64,000 nt of DNA from Deltaproteobacteria bacterium HGW-Deltaproteobacteria-18 (GCA_002841885.1 PHBE01000001.1:124001-188000); one strand, 5' to 3'; shown: positions 36,068-44,978, counted from the first letter of the stretch. The notes: generated from the letters alone by a model not told the origin. Made by a program: numbers and translations.

Positions 36068-36813
36068 ACTTCCTGCGCCCCTTGATCCTGGCGGCAGGCT
36101 TTCTTGTCCTGTGGCAAATCCTGGTCACCCTGACCGGAGCTCCGCCGTACATCCTGCCCGGCCCCCTGCCCGTGGGCGAGGCTCTGGTCGAAAAGTTTCC
36201 CCTGCTGCTCTCACATCTGAGCACGACCCTGGCCGAAATCCTGCTCGGGCTGGCCCTGGGCACGATCCTTGGCACGAGCGCGGCCCTGGTCATGGTCCTC
36301 TCGCCGCTGCTGAAGCGCTGGATGCTGCCCGTACTGGTGATCAGCCAGGCCATCCCGGTATTCGCCCTGGCCCCGATCCTGGTGCTGTGGCTCGGCTATG
36401 GCATGGCCTCCAAGGTGGCCATGGCGGTGCTGATCATCTTTTTCCCGGTGGCGTCATCCTTCTACTCGGGCATGCAGCGCACCGAACCCGACCTGCAGGA
36501 ACTGGCCCGCATCATGGGAGCGGGGCCACTGGCCGTGCTACGCAACATCATCATCCCCTCGGCCCTGCCCGCCTTCGCCTCGGGCCTGCGCGTGGCCACG
36601 GCCGTGGCGCCCATCGGGGCAGTGGTCGGGGAATGGGTCGGATCAAGCGCAGGCCTTGGCTTCTACATGCTCCACGCCAACGCCCGCATGCAGATCGACG
36701 TCATGTTCGCGGCCTTGACCGTCCTGGCGGTCACATCCCTGACGCTCTACTTCATTGTGGACCGACTGTTGGACAGGCTGGTTTTCTGGCAGCCCAGGCA
36801 GGGGATGCAGTGA
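36064..36813 (+). CDS. thiX: ThiX-type ABC permease, probable HMP-precursor importer
   Basis: 249 residues with six predicted membrane helices and the EAA-like loop LQELARIMGAGPLAVLRNIIIP. The SsuC/TauC/ThiX family opening (LRPLILAAGFLVLWQILV) and PGPLPVGEAL are clear. Overlaps thiZ by ATGA. The binding protein thiY is normally adjacent, but here it starts 368 bases downstream, after an inserted repeat element. Confidence 0.87.
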   Translation: MNFLRPLILAAGFLVLWQILVTLTGAPPYILPGPLPVGEALVEKFPLLLSHLSTTLAEILLGLALGTILGTSAALVMVLSPLLKRWMLPVLVISQAIPVFALAPILVLWLGYGMASKVAMAVLIIFFPVASSFYSGMQRTEPDLQELARIMGAGPLAVLRNIIIPSALPAFASGLRVATAVAPIGAVVGEWVGSSAGLGFYMLHANARMQIDVMFAALTVLAVTSLTLYFIVDRLLDRLVFWQPRQGMQ

Positions 36814-36836
36814 CAGCGACGTCGTGGCCAAGCGTC

Positions 36837-36863
36837 ATTGCGAGCCCCTTAGGGCGTGGCAAT
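36837..36863. repeat. Short palindrome ATTGC...GCAAT
   Basis: ATTGC (36837-36841) pairs with GCAAT (36859-36863), and GCCC with GGGC inside. Repeats of this kind (CATTGCGAG...GCAATCC) are scattered in many bacterial genomes. It lies about 40 bases before family 1 copy 2. Confidence 0.5.
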
Positions 36864-36905
36864 CCATGTCTTTTCAGCCTCTGACCGTGACACCGTCCCA
36901 GCGTG

Positions 36906-37071
36906 CCGGTTCGGTCCGGGTCGGGGGCGGCAACTGTCTGACTGAGCCAGGCATCGTTTGTTTTCCCGTCGCCTCTCGCCCGGAGCGCGGCTTTATCTTC
37001 GGCAGCAACGACGGGAAAACATTACGAGGCCCGTGAAGGAGTTTTGGCGCCCCCGGCCCGGATCGAACCGG
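36906..37071. repeat. Structured inverted-repeat element, family 1, copy 2
   Basis: 166 bases between thiX and thiY. Outer arms start with CCGGTTCGGTCCGGGTCGGG at 36906 and pair with 37044-37071. A perfect 13-base inner stem pairs 36959-36971 with 37009-37021. The strands between the stems carry GACTGAGCCAGGCATCG and TTACGAGGCCCGTGAAGGAG, the same as copy 1 at 24290 except for single differences, whereas both stems differ in sequence from those in copy 1. Confidence 0.8.
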
Positions 37072-37181
37072 AACGCGGCCGCGCTGCACAAGCCTTTTTC
37101 TGAAAGGACGCCAAGCTTTTGTACCGAAACAAGATTTTGCTTTGCTCATTCTCCCATTCTTCAAACCACAAGGACAACCAC

Positions 37182-38117
37182 ATGAAAAAAATCACCCTCT
37201 TCCTCGCAACCCTTCTCCTCCTGGCCACCCAGGCCCAGGCCGAAAAGCTGACCGTCCTCTTGGACTGGTTCATCAATCCCGACCACGCCCCCCTCTACGT
37301 GGCTCTGGAAAAAGGCTTTTTCAAAAACCACGGCCTGGACGTGGAACTCATCGCCCCCTCCAACCCCAACGACCCGCCCAAACTCGTGGCCGCGGGCAAG
37401 GCCGACATCGCCGTGTCCTACCAGCATCAGCACCAGATGCAGGTTGCCGAGGGACTGCCGCTGACCCGCATCGCCACCCTCGTAGCCACCCCGCTCAACT
37501 CCCTGGTCGTGCTTGAGGACGGGCCCATAAAGTCCATAGCCGACCTGAAGGGCAAGACCATCGGCTATTCCGTGGGCGGTTTTGAGACCGTGCTTTTGAA
37601 AGTGATGCTTGAAAAAGAAGGCCTGACCTTGGACGACGTCAAGCTGGTCAACGTCAACTTCTCCCTGTCCCCATCCCTGTTCACGGGCCAGACCGACGCC
37701 GTCATCGGCGCGTTCCGCAACTTCGAACTGAACCAGATGGATATCGAGGGGCGTCCCGGAAGAGCCTTTTTCGTGGAGGAGTACGGGGTTCCGGCCTATG
37801 ATGAACTCATCCTCGTTGCGGCCGGCAAGAACGTGGCCGACCCGAAGCTGCGTGCCTTTGTCGATGCCCTGGAGGAAGGCGTGCAGTACATGATCAATCA
37901 TCCGGAAGAAAGCTGGAAGCTCTTTGTCGGCAATGGCCGCGAAAGCCTCGATGACGAACTGAACCGCCGCGCCTGGAGAGACACCCTGCCCCGCTTCGCC
38001 CTGCGTCCCGGCGCTCTCGACAACAGGCGCTACATCCGTTTCGCGGAATTTCTGATGCGCGAAAAGATCGTGACCGAAGTGCCTGCGCTCGACACTTGGG
38101 CGGTGGAATTGCGCTGA
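37182..38117 (+). CDS. thiY: ThiY-like HMP-precursor binding protein (NMT1/THI5-like)
   Basis: 311 residues. Signal peptide MKKITLFLATLLLLATQAQA, then LTVLLDWFINPDHAPLYVALEKGFF-like opening of the NMT1/THI5 family, DVELIAPSNPNDPPKLVAAGKADIAVSYQHQ, and GYSVGGFETV. Binds N-formyl-4-amino-5-aminomethyl-2-methylpyrimidine or a related HMP precursor in characterised homologues. AAGGA precedes ATG 37182. It would be the third part of ThiXYZ. The gene may have lost riboswitch control through the inserted repeat, or have its own promoter. Confidence 0.88.
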   Translation: MKKITLFLATLLLLATQAQAEKLTVLLDWFINPDHAPLYVALEKGFFKNHGLDVELIAPSNPNDPPKLVAAGKADIAVSYQHQHQMQVAEGLPLTRIATLVATPLNSLVVLEDGPIKSIADLKGKTIGYSVGGFETVLLKVMLEKEGLTLDDVKLVNVNFSLSPSLFTGQTDAVIGAFRNFELNQMDIEGRPGRAFFVEEYGVPAYDELILVAAGKNVADPKLRAFVDALEEGVQYMINHPEESWKLFVGNGRESLDDELNRRAWRDTLPRFALRPGALDNRRYIRFAEFLMREKIVTEVPALDTWAVELR

Positions 38118-38149
38118 TCGGATCGAAAATCCCCGCCTTGAATATGTCG

Positions 38150-38185
38150 AAGCCGGGCGGCTGCATTCTCGCAACCGCCCGGCTT
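38150..38185 (+). terminator. Terminator of the thi operon
   Basis: Perfect 11-base arms AAGCCGGGCGG and CCGCCCGGCTT (38150-38160 and 38175-38185), followed by CATTTTGTG. About 30 bases past the thiY stop. Confidence 0.8.
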
Positions 38186-38222
38186 CATTTTGTGTCAGGC
38201 TGGAGTATACCGGACAATACGA

Positions 38223-39572
38223 CTAGATTTCGCGCTCCCGCGAAAAGAATGCCCCGCCCAGCATGATCACGCCAAAGATGGCCAGATAGGCAACAACGGC
38301 CATGCCATGAGAAAAACAGGCGGCGAACATCATGAACAGGCTACCGAACACTGCCAAGGAAGGCATTATGTAACGCTTGAACGTCGAGAGATCGGCTTCC
38401 TTTTTCATGAACACCACGAAAATCGGGATGTACAGGGCATAGATTGTGACAATCGGAAGTTCCGAAGGATCGAAGCAGAAAAAACCGAACCACGGTTTGG
38501 TGAGGTTCGCCCCGTAGAAATACACCAGCCAGAACGCGGACAACAGTAGTCCCAGCACGGCGGAGTTGGTGGGCATGTTCGTCGCGTTGTCGATCTGCTT
38601 GTACATGGCCGGAAGCGGTCCCTGGTTCCTGGCGGAGATGGAGTAGATGCCTCGGGTACACCCGAGCATCAGGCCATTCAGGGTGCCAAGGCAGGAGATG
38701 ATGACGAAGACGAAGATGAGCGTTCCGCCAAGACTCGAAAAGACGGTCTCGAAAGCCAGTTTCGCGCCTTCCTGACCGCCTTCCATGAGGGTCTGATTGG
38801 TGACCGCGCCCGCGAGGCCAACGTAATACAATATGTACACGACCATGACCGTGAAGGTTCCGGCCATCAGGGCCAGGGGGAGATTCCTCTTGGAATCCCT
38901 GAGCTCGGCGTTGATGCTGGTGGCGATGATCCATCCCTCGTAGGCGAAGGACGTGGCGACGACGGCGGTAAACACCGCGATGAGCGGATCGACTTCAGTC
39001 ACGGAGGTGGTGAAATTCTGTACGATCATGCCGTTGCCTAGGCCGAAGACAGTGCCAACCACCGCCATGAGAAGGAGCGGGATGAGCTTGATTACGGTCG
39101 TCGCGACCTGGAATTTACCGGCCAGAACGGGCGACAGGGCGTTCAGGGCATAGCTGGCCACCAGAAAAAAACCGGAGAAGGTCATGCACTCGCCCCCGGT
39201 GATATCCCATCCGAACAGTACGGCGGTGTAGCGGGCCGAAACCCACGCCAGGACGGCGGTCAGGGTCGGATAGTAGATGAGCGCCATGAACCAGCCGACA
39301 TAATAGCCGTATTTCTTGCCCATGGCGGCTTCGGCGTAGTCGACGATCCCGTTCACGCGCTCATACTTGGTGGCCATCAGAGAGAATGTGTAGGCGCAGG
39401 AGATCATGATGAATCCGCCAATGATCCAGGCAAGAATTCCAAGGGGCAGATTGCCTCCGGTGGCGGTGAGAATTTTTTCCGCCTTGAAAAAGACGCCGCT
39501 GCCAATGACAATGCCTACAACCATCGCAATCGCGGTAAAAAGGCCGAACTTCTTGTTCAACTCCGATCCCAT
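38223..39572 (-). CDS. APC-family amino-acid permease
   Basis: 449 residues, about twelve predicted membrane helices. N-terminal FGLFTAIAMVVGIVIGSGVFF is the APC/LAT helix 1 substrate-binding signature (IGSGVF). VATSFAYEGWIIATSINAEL matches helix 6. Transports an amino acid across the inner membrane, either with protons or by exchange; the nearest group from memory is the LAT/SteT-type exchangers, but specificity cannot be read. AAGGAG precedes ATG 39572. Single-gene unit with AT-rich upstream DNA. Confidence 0.85.
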   Translation of the reverse strand: MGSELNKKFGLFTAIAMVVGIVIGSGVFFKAEKILTATGGNLPLGILAWIIGGFIMISCAYTFSLMATKYERVNGIVDYAEAAMGKKYGYYVGWFMALIYYPTLTAVLAWVSARYTAVLFGWDITGGECMTFSGFFLVASYALNALSPVLAGKFQVATTVIKLIPLLLMAVVGTVFGLGNGMIVQNFTTSVTEVDPLIAVFTAVVATSFAYEGWIIATSINAELRDSKRNLPLALMAGTFTVMVVYILYYVGLAGAVTNQTLMEGGQEGAKLAFETVFSSLGGTLIFVFVIISCLGTLNGLMLGCTRGIYSISARNQGPLPAMYKQIDNATNMPTNSAVLGLLLSAFWLVYFYGANLTKPWFGFFCFDPSELPIVTIYALYIPIFVVFMKKEADLSTFKRYIMPSLAVFGSLFMMFAACFSHGMAVVAYLAIFGVIMLGGAFFSREREI

Positions 39573-40018
39573 TGTCCGATTCTCCTTATCGTTTCAGAAC
39601 CAACACTTTATGCAAACAATATATTATCGAAAAAATATTGCCGGTCATTCCATGCATCGTCACGCCAGGGCACTGCAACCGCATCGGGGATAAAATCAGA
39701 TGGCCGAAATACCGGAGGCCGTGCTTCCGTAAAAAAAGACTCTCAAAGTCGACATTGATCCATTGGACTAAAGATGCAGAGGGGCCGTAACCGATGAAAG
39801 GAATATTGTAAACGCGGATAATGCATCAAAATTATTAAACCCGTAATCGCACGATTTTTAATAAATTTCAGGAACGGTATTCACGCCGTGTGTAAAAAAT
39901 ACAAAAAATGGACGTCCCGGGCATATCCTTTGCTTCCGGGGAAAGCCTGATGGGTAAAGAATTCTCACTTCAAGACCGATAAGAAGGAAAATGGGCAATT
40001 GTCCAAGGAGCACAGATC
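39573..40018. other. Long AT-rich intergenic region between divergent genes
   Basis: 446 bases without a gene, clearly more AT-rich than the surroundings (for example AATATATTATCGAAAAAAT and the run around 39820-39870). It should hold the APC-permease promoter on the minus strand and the sigma54-like promoter at 39919 on the plus strand. I see no reading frame and no repeat. Confidence 0.6.
39919..39934 (+). promoter_or_regulatory. Candidate sigma54 promoter
   Basis: GGGCATATCCTTTGCT fits the -24/-12 pattern TGGCAC-N5-TTGC: invariant GG and GC with exactly 10 bases between them, and TTGC complete. It is 85 bases before the 40019 gene. The window encodes at least two sigma54 activators. Confidence 0.5.
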
Positions 40019-40927
40019 ATGAACGTGCACGGCGCCGGAAATCAGCATGCCTGGATGAAGGCAAACCATGTCGAACTCATAGGCAACACCTCGGAAAAAA
40101 AGGTCAAAGCTGCCCAAACCGAGGTCACTCCCCAGCCCGCCGCCAGCGACGAGCAAGAAAGCAGAGGAGTGATTCGCCTCTTGCAGGCTGGACACTTCCA
40201 AGGAGTGGCGGACGTACGACTGCGCATCAATTTCCACGACGAGCTGCAGCAGGCGGGAGAGCAAAACGCCGCCAACGATTTCCAGAACGCAAGCACGGGG
40301 CTATTTGACGATCTGGCCGCGAAACTGGGCGCTCTCGGAGAAGAGCACGGCATGCCCGGACAGACAGCGGCACTCTCCGAAGACTTCGCGGCCGACATCA
40401 GGCAATTGCTCGAAGATGCAAAGGCGGAGCAGACGCCGCTGTCCACCAGCCTTGAGAACATAAGCTCCAGATTTTCCGAGCTCCTTGAGTCTCTGAACGG
40501 GGCGTACTCCGGACTGATCTCTCCTGCCGCCCCGCAAGAGCCGGACGATACGGAACCGGAACTGGCCGGGCTGCTTGAGGACGAGGACGCACTCACTCCA
40601 GAGGAACAGGCAGCCGAACAGATGGCCGCAGATCCGGATGAAGCGCTGACGGAGGAACCGGGGGGAGAAATTGCCGTGAACGAGGACCCGGGGCTCACGG
40701 CCTTCAAGGCGGGCATGCAGGAGCTTGAAGGCTGGTTCACCCATAGCCTGGCCGAACTGCACGGCGAAGTGACTGCCGCAAGCGAGTTGCCGCCGCTGAG
40801 CGAACCACGGGGCAACGGCGCGGCCTATGCCAAATTTCTGGAGATATACCGAAACATGAACGCAGGAGGGGAAATTCCCGGTGCGCAGCCTGAATCGTCC
40901 GCAGGGGAGCTGCTCGCCGTGGTCTAG
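40019..40927 (+). CDS. Acidic protein of unknown function
   Basis: 302 residues, strongly acidic, no signal peptide or membrane helix. N-terminal 60 residues are polar; a short segment GVADVRLRINFHDEL could be a small folded unit; the middle (about 175-225) is a Glu/Asp/Pro/Ala-rich, probably unstructured stretch; Leu-rich helical segments flank it. AAGGAG precedes ATG 40019. It stands alone with a sigma54-like promoter upstream and a terminator downstream. I do not recognise the family. Possible ties to surface or motility functions would be guesswork. Confidence 0.7.
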   Translation: MNVHGAGNQHAWMKANHVELIGNTSEKKVKAAQTEVTPQPAASDEQESRGVIRLLQAGHFQGVADVRLRINFHDELQQAGEQNAANDFQNASTGLFDDLAAKLGALGEEHGMPGQTAALSEDFAADIRQLLEDAKAEQTPLSTSLENISSRFSELLESLNGAYSGLISPAAPQEPDDTEPELAGLLEDEDALTPEEQAAEQMAADPDEALTEEPGGEIAVNEDPGLTAFKAGMQELEGWFTHSLAELHGEVTAASELPPLSEPRGNGAAYAKFLEIYRNMNAGGEIPGAQPESSAGELLAVV

Positions 40928-40951
40928 GCCGGGTCAGGAGACTACCCACGC

Positions 40952-41000
40952 AGGGGCGTTCTCGCATTTTTGACAATGCATGGGCGCCCTTTGTTTTTAT
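40952..41000 (+). terminator. Terminator after the acidic protein gene
   Basis: AGGGgCG (one bulged G) pairs with CGCCCT (40985-40990), followed by TTTGTTTTTAT. About 25 bases past the stop. Confidence 0.6.
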
Positions 41001-41217
41001 AAAAATCCTGCACGACCCTCCCTTCAACGGGCCGCGCCCTTGGCACTGCGCTGTTTCGGCATCTACGCGAAAAATGTCCGACAACATATTGGCATCGTGA
41101 TCAAAAACGAATATGTTCGTCTGACAAAACAGGGTCATTGAGGAAGTTGCCATTACGCGTTGCCAGCCAGCTCCGCGCACGCAACCGTTTGCCACTTTTC
41201 CACACGCGGAGCACCAT

Positions 41218-41544
41218 ATGCCAGAAAACAGAAAATACAACAGAACCGCAAGCCTGCAGCGCTGCGCTGTTGTATCCCCTTCCCTGGGCACTCCCTGCCC
41301 GGCCAGGATCATCAATCAAAGCCCGGACGGCCTGCTGCTTGAAATGGATTGCGAGCTGCCCATCGACGACGTGCCCGTAAGCATCTACCTCGCCGACGAG
41401 TTGAGGGGAACCGTGGATTACGAGAGCAGCGCCTTCCTGACAGGCTTCATCCGCTGGTGCAAGAAAGAGGAAGGTGGATGGTCCGGCTTTTTTCAGGCGG
41501 GAGTGCAGCTCGTGGCCACGGCGCCGCGAAAGGACTGGAGATAG
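41218..41544 (+). CDS. PilZ-like domain protein
   Basis: 108 residues. The RKYNR at residues 5-9 and NQSPDG about 25 residues later fit the PilZ cyclic-di-GMP signature RxxxR...(D/N)xSxxG, and the rest (LLLEMDCELPIDDVPVSIYL, GFIRWCKKEE) fits a small beta barrel. If right, it is a cyclic-di-GMP receptor, consistent with the diguanylate cyclase SiaD encoded at 32062. GGAGC lies 6-7 bases before ATG 41218. Alternative: an unrelated small barrel protein. Confidence 0.65.
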   Translation: MPENRKYNRTASLQRCAVVSPSLGTPCPARIINQSPDGLLLEMDCELPIDDVPVSIYLADELRGTVDYESSAFLTGFIRWCKKEEGGWSGFFQAGVQLVATAPRKDWR

Positions 41545-41582
41545 GCGCGGACAATCCAGGCAAACGGGAAAACCTTGCCGGG

Positions 41583-42050
41583 TCAGACCCTGATCGAGGT
41601 CACACCCTTTGATCCGGCCTGCAACCGCGAGAGGATGTCCAGCACGCGTTCGTCCTGGCCGGCGGATGAGCTGTCTCCTTCCTTCTTGTGCTTGGCCAGA
41701 CGAGCCTGAAACTCGCCCATCCAGTCCACGCGGCCTGAGCCGTCGGCCGCTGTCAGAAGGTTCGTGGAACCCGCAAAGCTGGGATCAAAACTCAATGTAG
41801 CATGATCGCGCAGACTGATGAGGCCGTTGTCGTAGAGCATGGACGAGACCTTGGCCAGTTCGTCCCTGGTCATGGAACTCAAATCCACCTCCTTGCCGAT
41901 CTGGTGCCATAGAGACTCCTGCGCCGGGGCCGCAGTCATGGCGGAACCGGTTGATTCGGGGGCGGGACGCTTCATTGCGTCGGCCAGGGAACCGATGATC
42001 GAAAAGGCTGTCTTGGCGATGCCGAGGGCAGCCAGGGGTGCTATGCTCAT
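41583..42050 (-). CDS. Unknown protein with small N-terminal hydrophobic stretch
   Basis: 155 residues starting at ATG 42050 with GGAGG 7 bases upstream. The N terminus (LAALGIAKTAFSIIGSLADAM) is moderately hydrophobic and Ala-rich. A helical middle includes LSSMTRDELAKVSSMLYDNG, and the C terminus is polar. No catalytic motif seen. Convergent with the PilZ-like gene. The frame is open upstream of 42050, but that part lacks coding character. Confidence 0.6.
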   Translation of the reverse strand: MSIAPLAALGIAKTAFSIIGSLADAMKRPAPESTGSAMTAAPAQESLWHQIGKEVDLSSMTRDELAKVSSMLYDNGLISLRDHATLSFDPSFAGSTNLLTAADGSGRVDWMGEFQARLAKHKKEGDSSSAGQDERVLDILSRLQAGSKGVTSIRV

Positions 42051-42223
42051 GTGATACCTCCGGAAAAATCTTCCTGCACGGTCATCATTGTGCAGGGATT
42101 GTTCCACCCATGCTCCCGCCGTTCCCCCCCCCCGAACAAAAGCGAAAATAAAATCCCCCGGAGTTTTGCTTGCCTGCCCACCACGCGAAGAGTAGGCGAA
42201 GCCCTCAAACACCAAATAACACC

Positions 42224-43396
42224 ATGACAATACCAGCCCCCCTCAAAATACGAGCCCTGCTCATTCTGGCCCTGCTCGCGGCCTTTCCGCCGCTGTCCAC
42301 GGACATGTATCTGCCGGCCCTGCCGACCATGGTCGCGACCTGGCAGACCACGGAAGCAGTCATCAACCTGACCCTGGTCGGCTTTTTCATCAGCTTCAGC
42401 CTGGCCCTGCTTTTCTACGGCCCGCTCTCGGATCGCTATGGGCGCAAGCCGGTGCTCCTTGGCGGCATCTCCCTCTATGTGCTGTCCTGCCTGGTCTGCG
42501 CCCAGGCCCAGAGCCCCACGGCCCTGATCGTCGGACGCATCCTGCAGGGCATGGGCGCGGCCTCGGCATCGACCCTGTCCCTGGCCATGACCAAGGACTA
42601 TTTCGTGGGCGCGGAACGGGAAAGAGTCCTGGCCCACATGGCCGTCATCGTCTCCCTGGCCCCCATGCTCGCGCCCGTGCTCGGCGGAATCATGCTCACC
42701 TTCGCCGACTGGTCCGCCATCTTCCTCGCCCAGACGCTTCTTGGCGTCGTGGCCATCTGCGGAGTCTGGAGACTCAAGGAACCGGCCCCTGCCACGACCC
42801 GCACCCTGGCCCAGGTCATGGGCGGTTACTTCAGACTGATGTGCAACCTGCGCTTCATGACGCAGTGCACCCTCATCGCCCTGGGCATGACCCCTCTTTT
42901 CTGCTTCATCGGCGGATCTTCCTTCATCTTCGTGACCTATTTCGGTCTCAGCGAGCAGGAATACAGCTACTTCTTCGCTTTCAATTCAGCCGCGCTCATG
43001 CTCGGATTCTGGATCTGCGGCAGGCTGCTGCGACGCATGCCCGGATTTCGCATCATCCTGCTTGGCTACGTCGGAATCCTGGTCAGCTCGGCGATCCTGG
43101 CCCTTTGCTCGGACCTGGGCCCCTGGGGCATGGCCCTGCCCATGGCCTGCCTGACTTTCAGCCTTGGCATGTCCCGCCCGCCGAGCAGCAACTTCCTGCT
43201 CGAACAGGTCAAGAACGATGCCGGCTCGGCGGCCTCGCTCATCATGTTCACGTATTTCGTGGGCGGCGCCACGGCCATGTGGTTCATCGCCCTGCCCTGG
43301 GACAACAAGATCCTGACCTTGGCCCTGGTGGGCATGGCCACGAGCGCGCTAGTCCTCACGCTGCTGCCGAGGCTGGGACGGGTGCGGCCGGAGTGA
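42224..43396 (+). CDS. MFS drug-resistance transporter, Bcr/CflA type
   Basis: 390 residues, twelve predicted membrane helices. FPPLSTDMYLPALPTM in helix 1 is the Bcr/CflA signature; GPLSDRYGRKPVLLGG is MFS motif A; GRILQGMGAASASTLSLAM is motif C-like. Proton-driven export of small compounds such as bicyclomycin, sulfonamides or cysteine-related metabolites is known for the family; the substrate here is unknown. ATG 42224 is chosen; no strong ribosome site is visible. Confidence 0.88.
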   Translation: MTIPAPLKIRALLILALLAAFPPLSTDMYLPALPTMVATWQTTEAVINLTLVGFFISFSLALLFYGPLSDRYGRKPVLLGGISLYVLSCLVCAQAQSPTALIVGRILQGMGAASASTLSLAMTKDYFVGAERERVLAHMAVIVSLAPMLAPVLGGIMLTFADWSAIFLAQTLLGVVAICGVWRLKEPAPATTRTLAQVMGGYFRLMCNLRFMTQCTLIALGMTPLFCFIGGSSFIFVTYFGLSEQEYSYFFAFNSAALMLGFWICGRLLRRMPGFRIILLGYVGILVSSAILALCSDLGPWGMALPMACLTFSLGMSRPPSSNFLLEQVKNDAGSAASLIMFTYFVGGATAMWFIALPWDNKILTLALVGMATSALVLTLLPRLGRVRPE

Positions 43397-43451
43397 TGAT
43401 TTTTTGAGTTGATGCGGGTCTGCAAAGATACTCGGGGTTGGTCGTCAGCGA

Positions 43452-44459
43452 TCAGTCATTGGCCTGATCCGCCAGAAACCATCGCCCCTTTTCGGTCAGG
43501 CGGTATTGCTGCAGACGGCTGCTGGGTTTGGCGGGAAGGGTCATCTCGATCAGGTCAGCGTCCAACGCCGGCCTGAGATACCTTTCGTGGAACGATTTAC
43601 GATCACGCAGCCCCAAGGCGGACTGCAGGACTTCGCGGCTCATCTCCCCGCGCATCGCCGCAAGCAGTTCGCCGACCTGGGGGGTGACTTGGGGGGTGAC
43701 CTGGGGGGTGACGCAGTACAAGGTGTCCAGAATCATCTGCAGCATGAAGGTGATAAACGGAGCGGAATCGGCCTGGCCGGAGCTCTCCTGCAAGGCCTGA
43801 TAGTATTCGCGCTGGTGGTCAAAAACGAGGCTTTCCACCGGCATATCCGCGAACAGCGGGTTCCAGTGCGCCAGAATGAGGCTCTGCCACAGACGCCCCA
43901 CACGGCCGTTACCGTCGGCAAAGGGATGGATAAACTCAAACTCGTAATGAAAGACCGAAGCGGCGATGAGCGGATGGACATCTGCCGTCGCCAGCCAGTC
44001 GAACAGGTCGCCCATCAACTGCGGGACCCGACCCGCCGGAGGAGCCATGTGGACCACCCGCAGGCCCGCCATCACCCCCACTCCGCCGCTTCTGTACCTG
44101 CCCGCTTCATCGATCAGGCCGGACATCAGGATGCGGTGCGCTTCGAGTAGATCCGTTTCGCTCTCCGGACACCAGATTCCGAAAAACTCATAAGCCGCCA
44201 GCGCGTTTTTGACTTCCTGCACCTCCCGGGGCGGAGCAATGATCCGCTTGCCATCCAGGATCGCGGTGATCTGCGCCTCGCTCAGGGTATTGCCTTCGAT
44301 GGCAAGGGAGCCTTGAATGGTGCGCACCCGGTTGATGCGCCGCAGTCGCAGCGCTCCGGACTGTTCAGCAGGCACGGTCAACCGACCGACAGCCTCGCTG
44401 ATCCCGGCGACCAGGTTCAGAATGTGCGGAGTAATGGTAAAGGGAGGCAGGTAGTTCAT
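43452..44459 (-). CDS. Fic/DOC family protein with N-terminal inhibitory motif
   Basis: 335 residues. Fic core with the active-site loop HPFADGNGRVGR (H178), a self-inhibitory (S/T)xxxE(G/N) motif SLAIEGN at 51-57, and a C-terminal winged-helix-like region (about 265-335). It should AMP-ylate or otherwise modify a target hydroxyl, normally kept off by E55. A linker at about 250-262 has VTPQVTPQVTPQV, encoded by three 12-base repeats at about 43675-43715. Start ATG 44459 has GAGG at 7 bases; a TTG at 44465 is also in frame. Target unknown. Confidence 0.9.
   Translation of the reverse strand: MNYLPPFTITPHILNLVAGISEAVGRLTVPAEQSGALRLRRINRVRTIQGSLAIEGNTLSEAQITAILDGKRIIAPPREVQEVKNALAAYEFFGIWCPESETDLLEAHRILMSGLIDEAGRYRSGGVGVMAGLRVVHMAPPAGRVPQLMGDLFDWLATADVHPLIAASVFHYEFEFIHPFADGNGRVGRLWQSLILAHWNPLFADMPVESLVFDHQREYYQALQESSGQADSAPFITFMLQMILDTLYCVTPQVTPQVTPQVGELLAAMRGEMSREVLQSALGLRDRKSFHERYLRPALDADLIEMTLPAKPSSRLQQYRLTEKGRWFLADQAND
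43678..43715 (-). repeat. Three tandem 12-base repeats in the Fic gene
   Basis: Unit GTCACCCCCCAR, encoding VTPQ three times in the linker between the Fic core and the C-terminal DNA-binding-like domain. Each contains a run of six C. A change of unit number keeps the frame. Confidence 0.75.
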
Positions 44460-44621
44460 GCCCAATCCTCTTGATCTTGGACGCGCGGGCGTGGAAAATC
44501 GAAAACAAAGTACAATCGGCGAATACGGTTATCCACGCAATAGAATACGTTCATCGGCTTTTCTTGGTGACTTGAAGCCAAGCCATGCCGTTGGTGATAA
44601 TGGATTTGAAAGCAAAGGTCA

Positions 44622-44723
44622 TTATGTCTCAGCCCTCATTTCAAGAGGCAACCACTGCAAAACGCGTAAATGACCCGTGGCATCGGAAAGTACACGCATG
44701 ACGCCGGGATTCTTTTCGACCAT
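44622..44723 (-). other. Possible small gene or remnant
   Basis: A 33-residue frame (ATG 44723) ending LRVLQWLPLEMRAET has coding-like composition, and the same frame stays open upstream to about 44790 (SEDHLEEIIE) without a start. There is no ribosome site. It looks like the tail of a lost or frameshifted gene. The rest of 44460-44920 shows nothing I can support. Confidence 0.25.
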
Positions 44724-44922
44724 TTCGATGATCTCCTCGAGATGGTCTTCAGAGCCGTTTCTTGGTGTTAAGCTTGACTGTCATTGCAGTCGTCGGTGCA
44801 AAAAGTAGTCATCCCTTTGAAAAAAAGGACTCATGACTTTTAACCACGAAACGACGCCCAGGGTTCCTTCGTAACTTTGCGCGGTGCCGGCACAGCATGG
44901 AATCGCGCCCAAAAGAGCACAC

Positions 44923-44967
44923 AAAACAAAAGAACCCGCCAAAGACTTGTTCGTCCGTGGCGGGTTC
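44923..44967 (-). terminator. Terminator of tRNA-Lys
   Basis: On the minus strand GAACCCGCCA pairs perfectly with TGGCGGGTTC, followed by TTTTGTTTTG. Confidence 0.85.
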
Positions 44968-44978
44968 GTGAGTGCAGC

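Noticed and set aside
41041-41070. TGGCAC as a sigma54 -24 element before the PilZ-like gene
   Set aside because: No GC at the required distance; the -12 part reads TGTT.
43678-43715. Possible CRISPR-like short repeat
   Set aside because: Just three 12-base units in coding sequence with no spacers.
44458-44673. 71-codon plus-strand frame starting at the Fic gene start
   Set aside because: No ribosome site, composition not coding-like, and it begins within the Fic start codon region.
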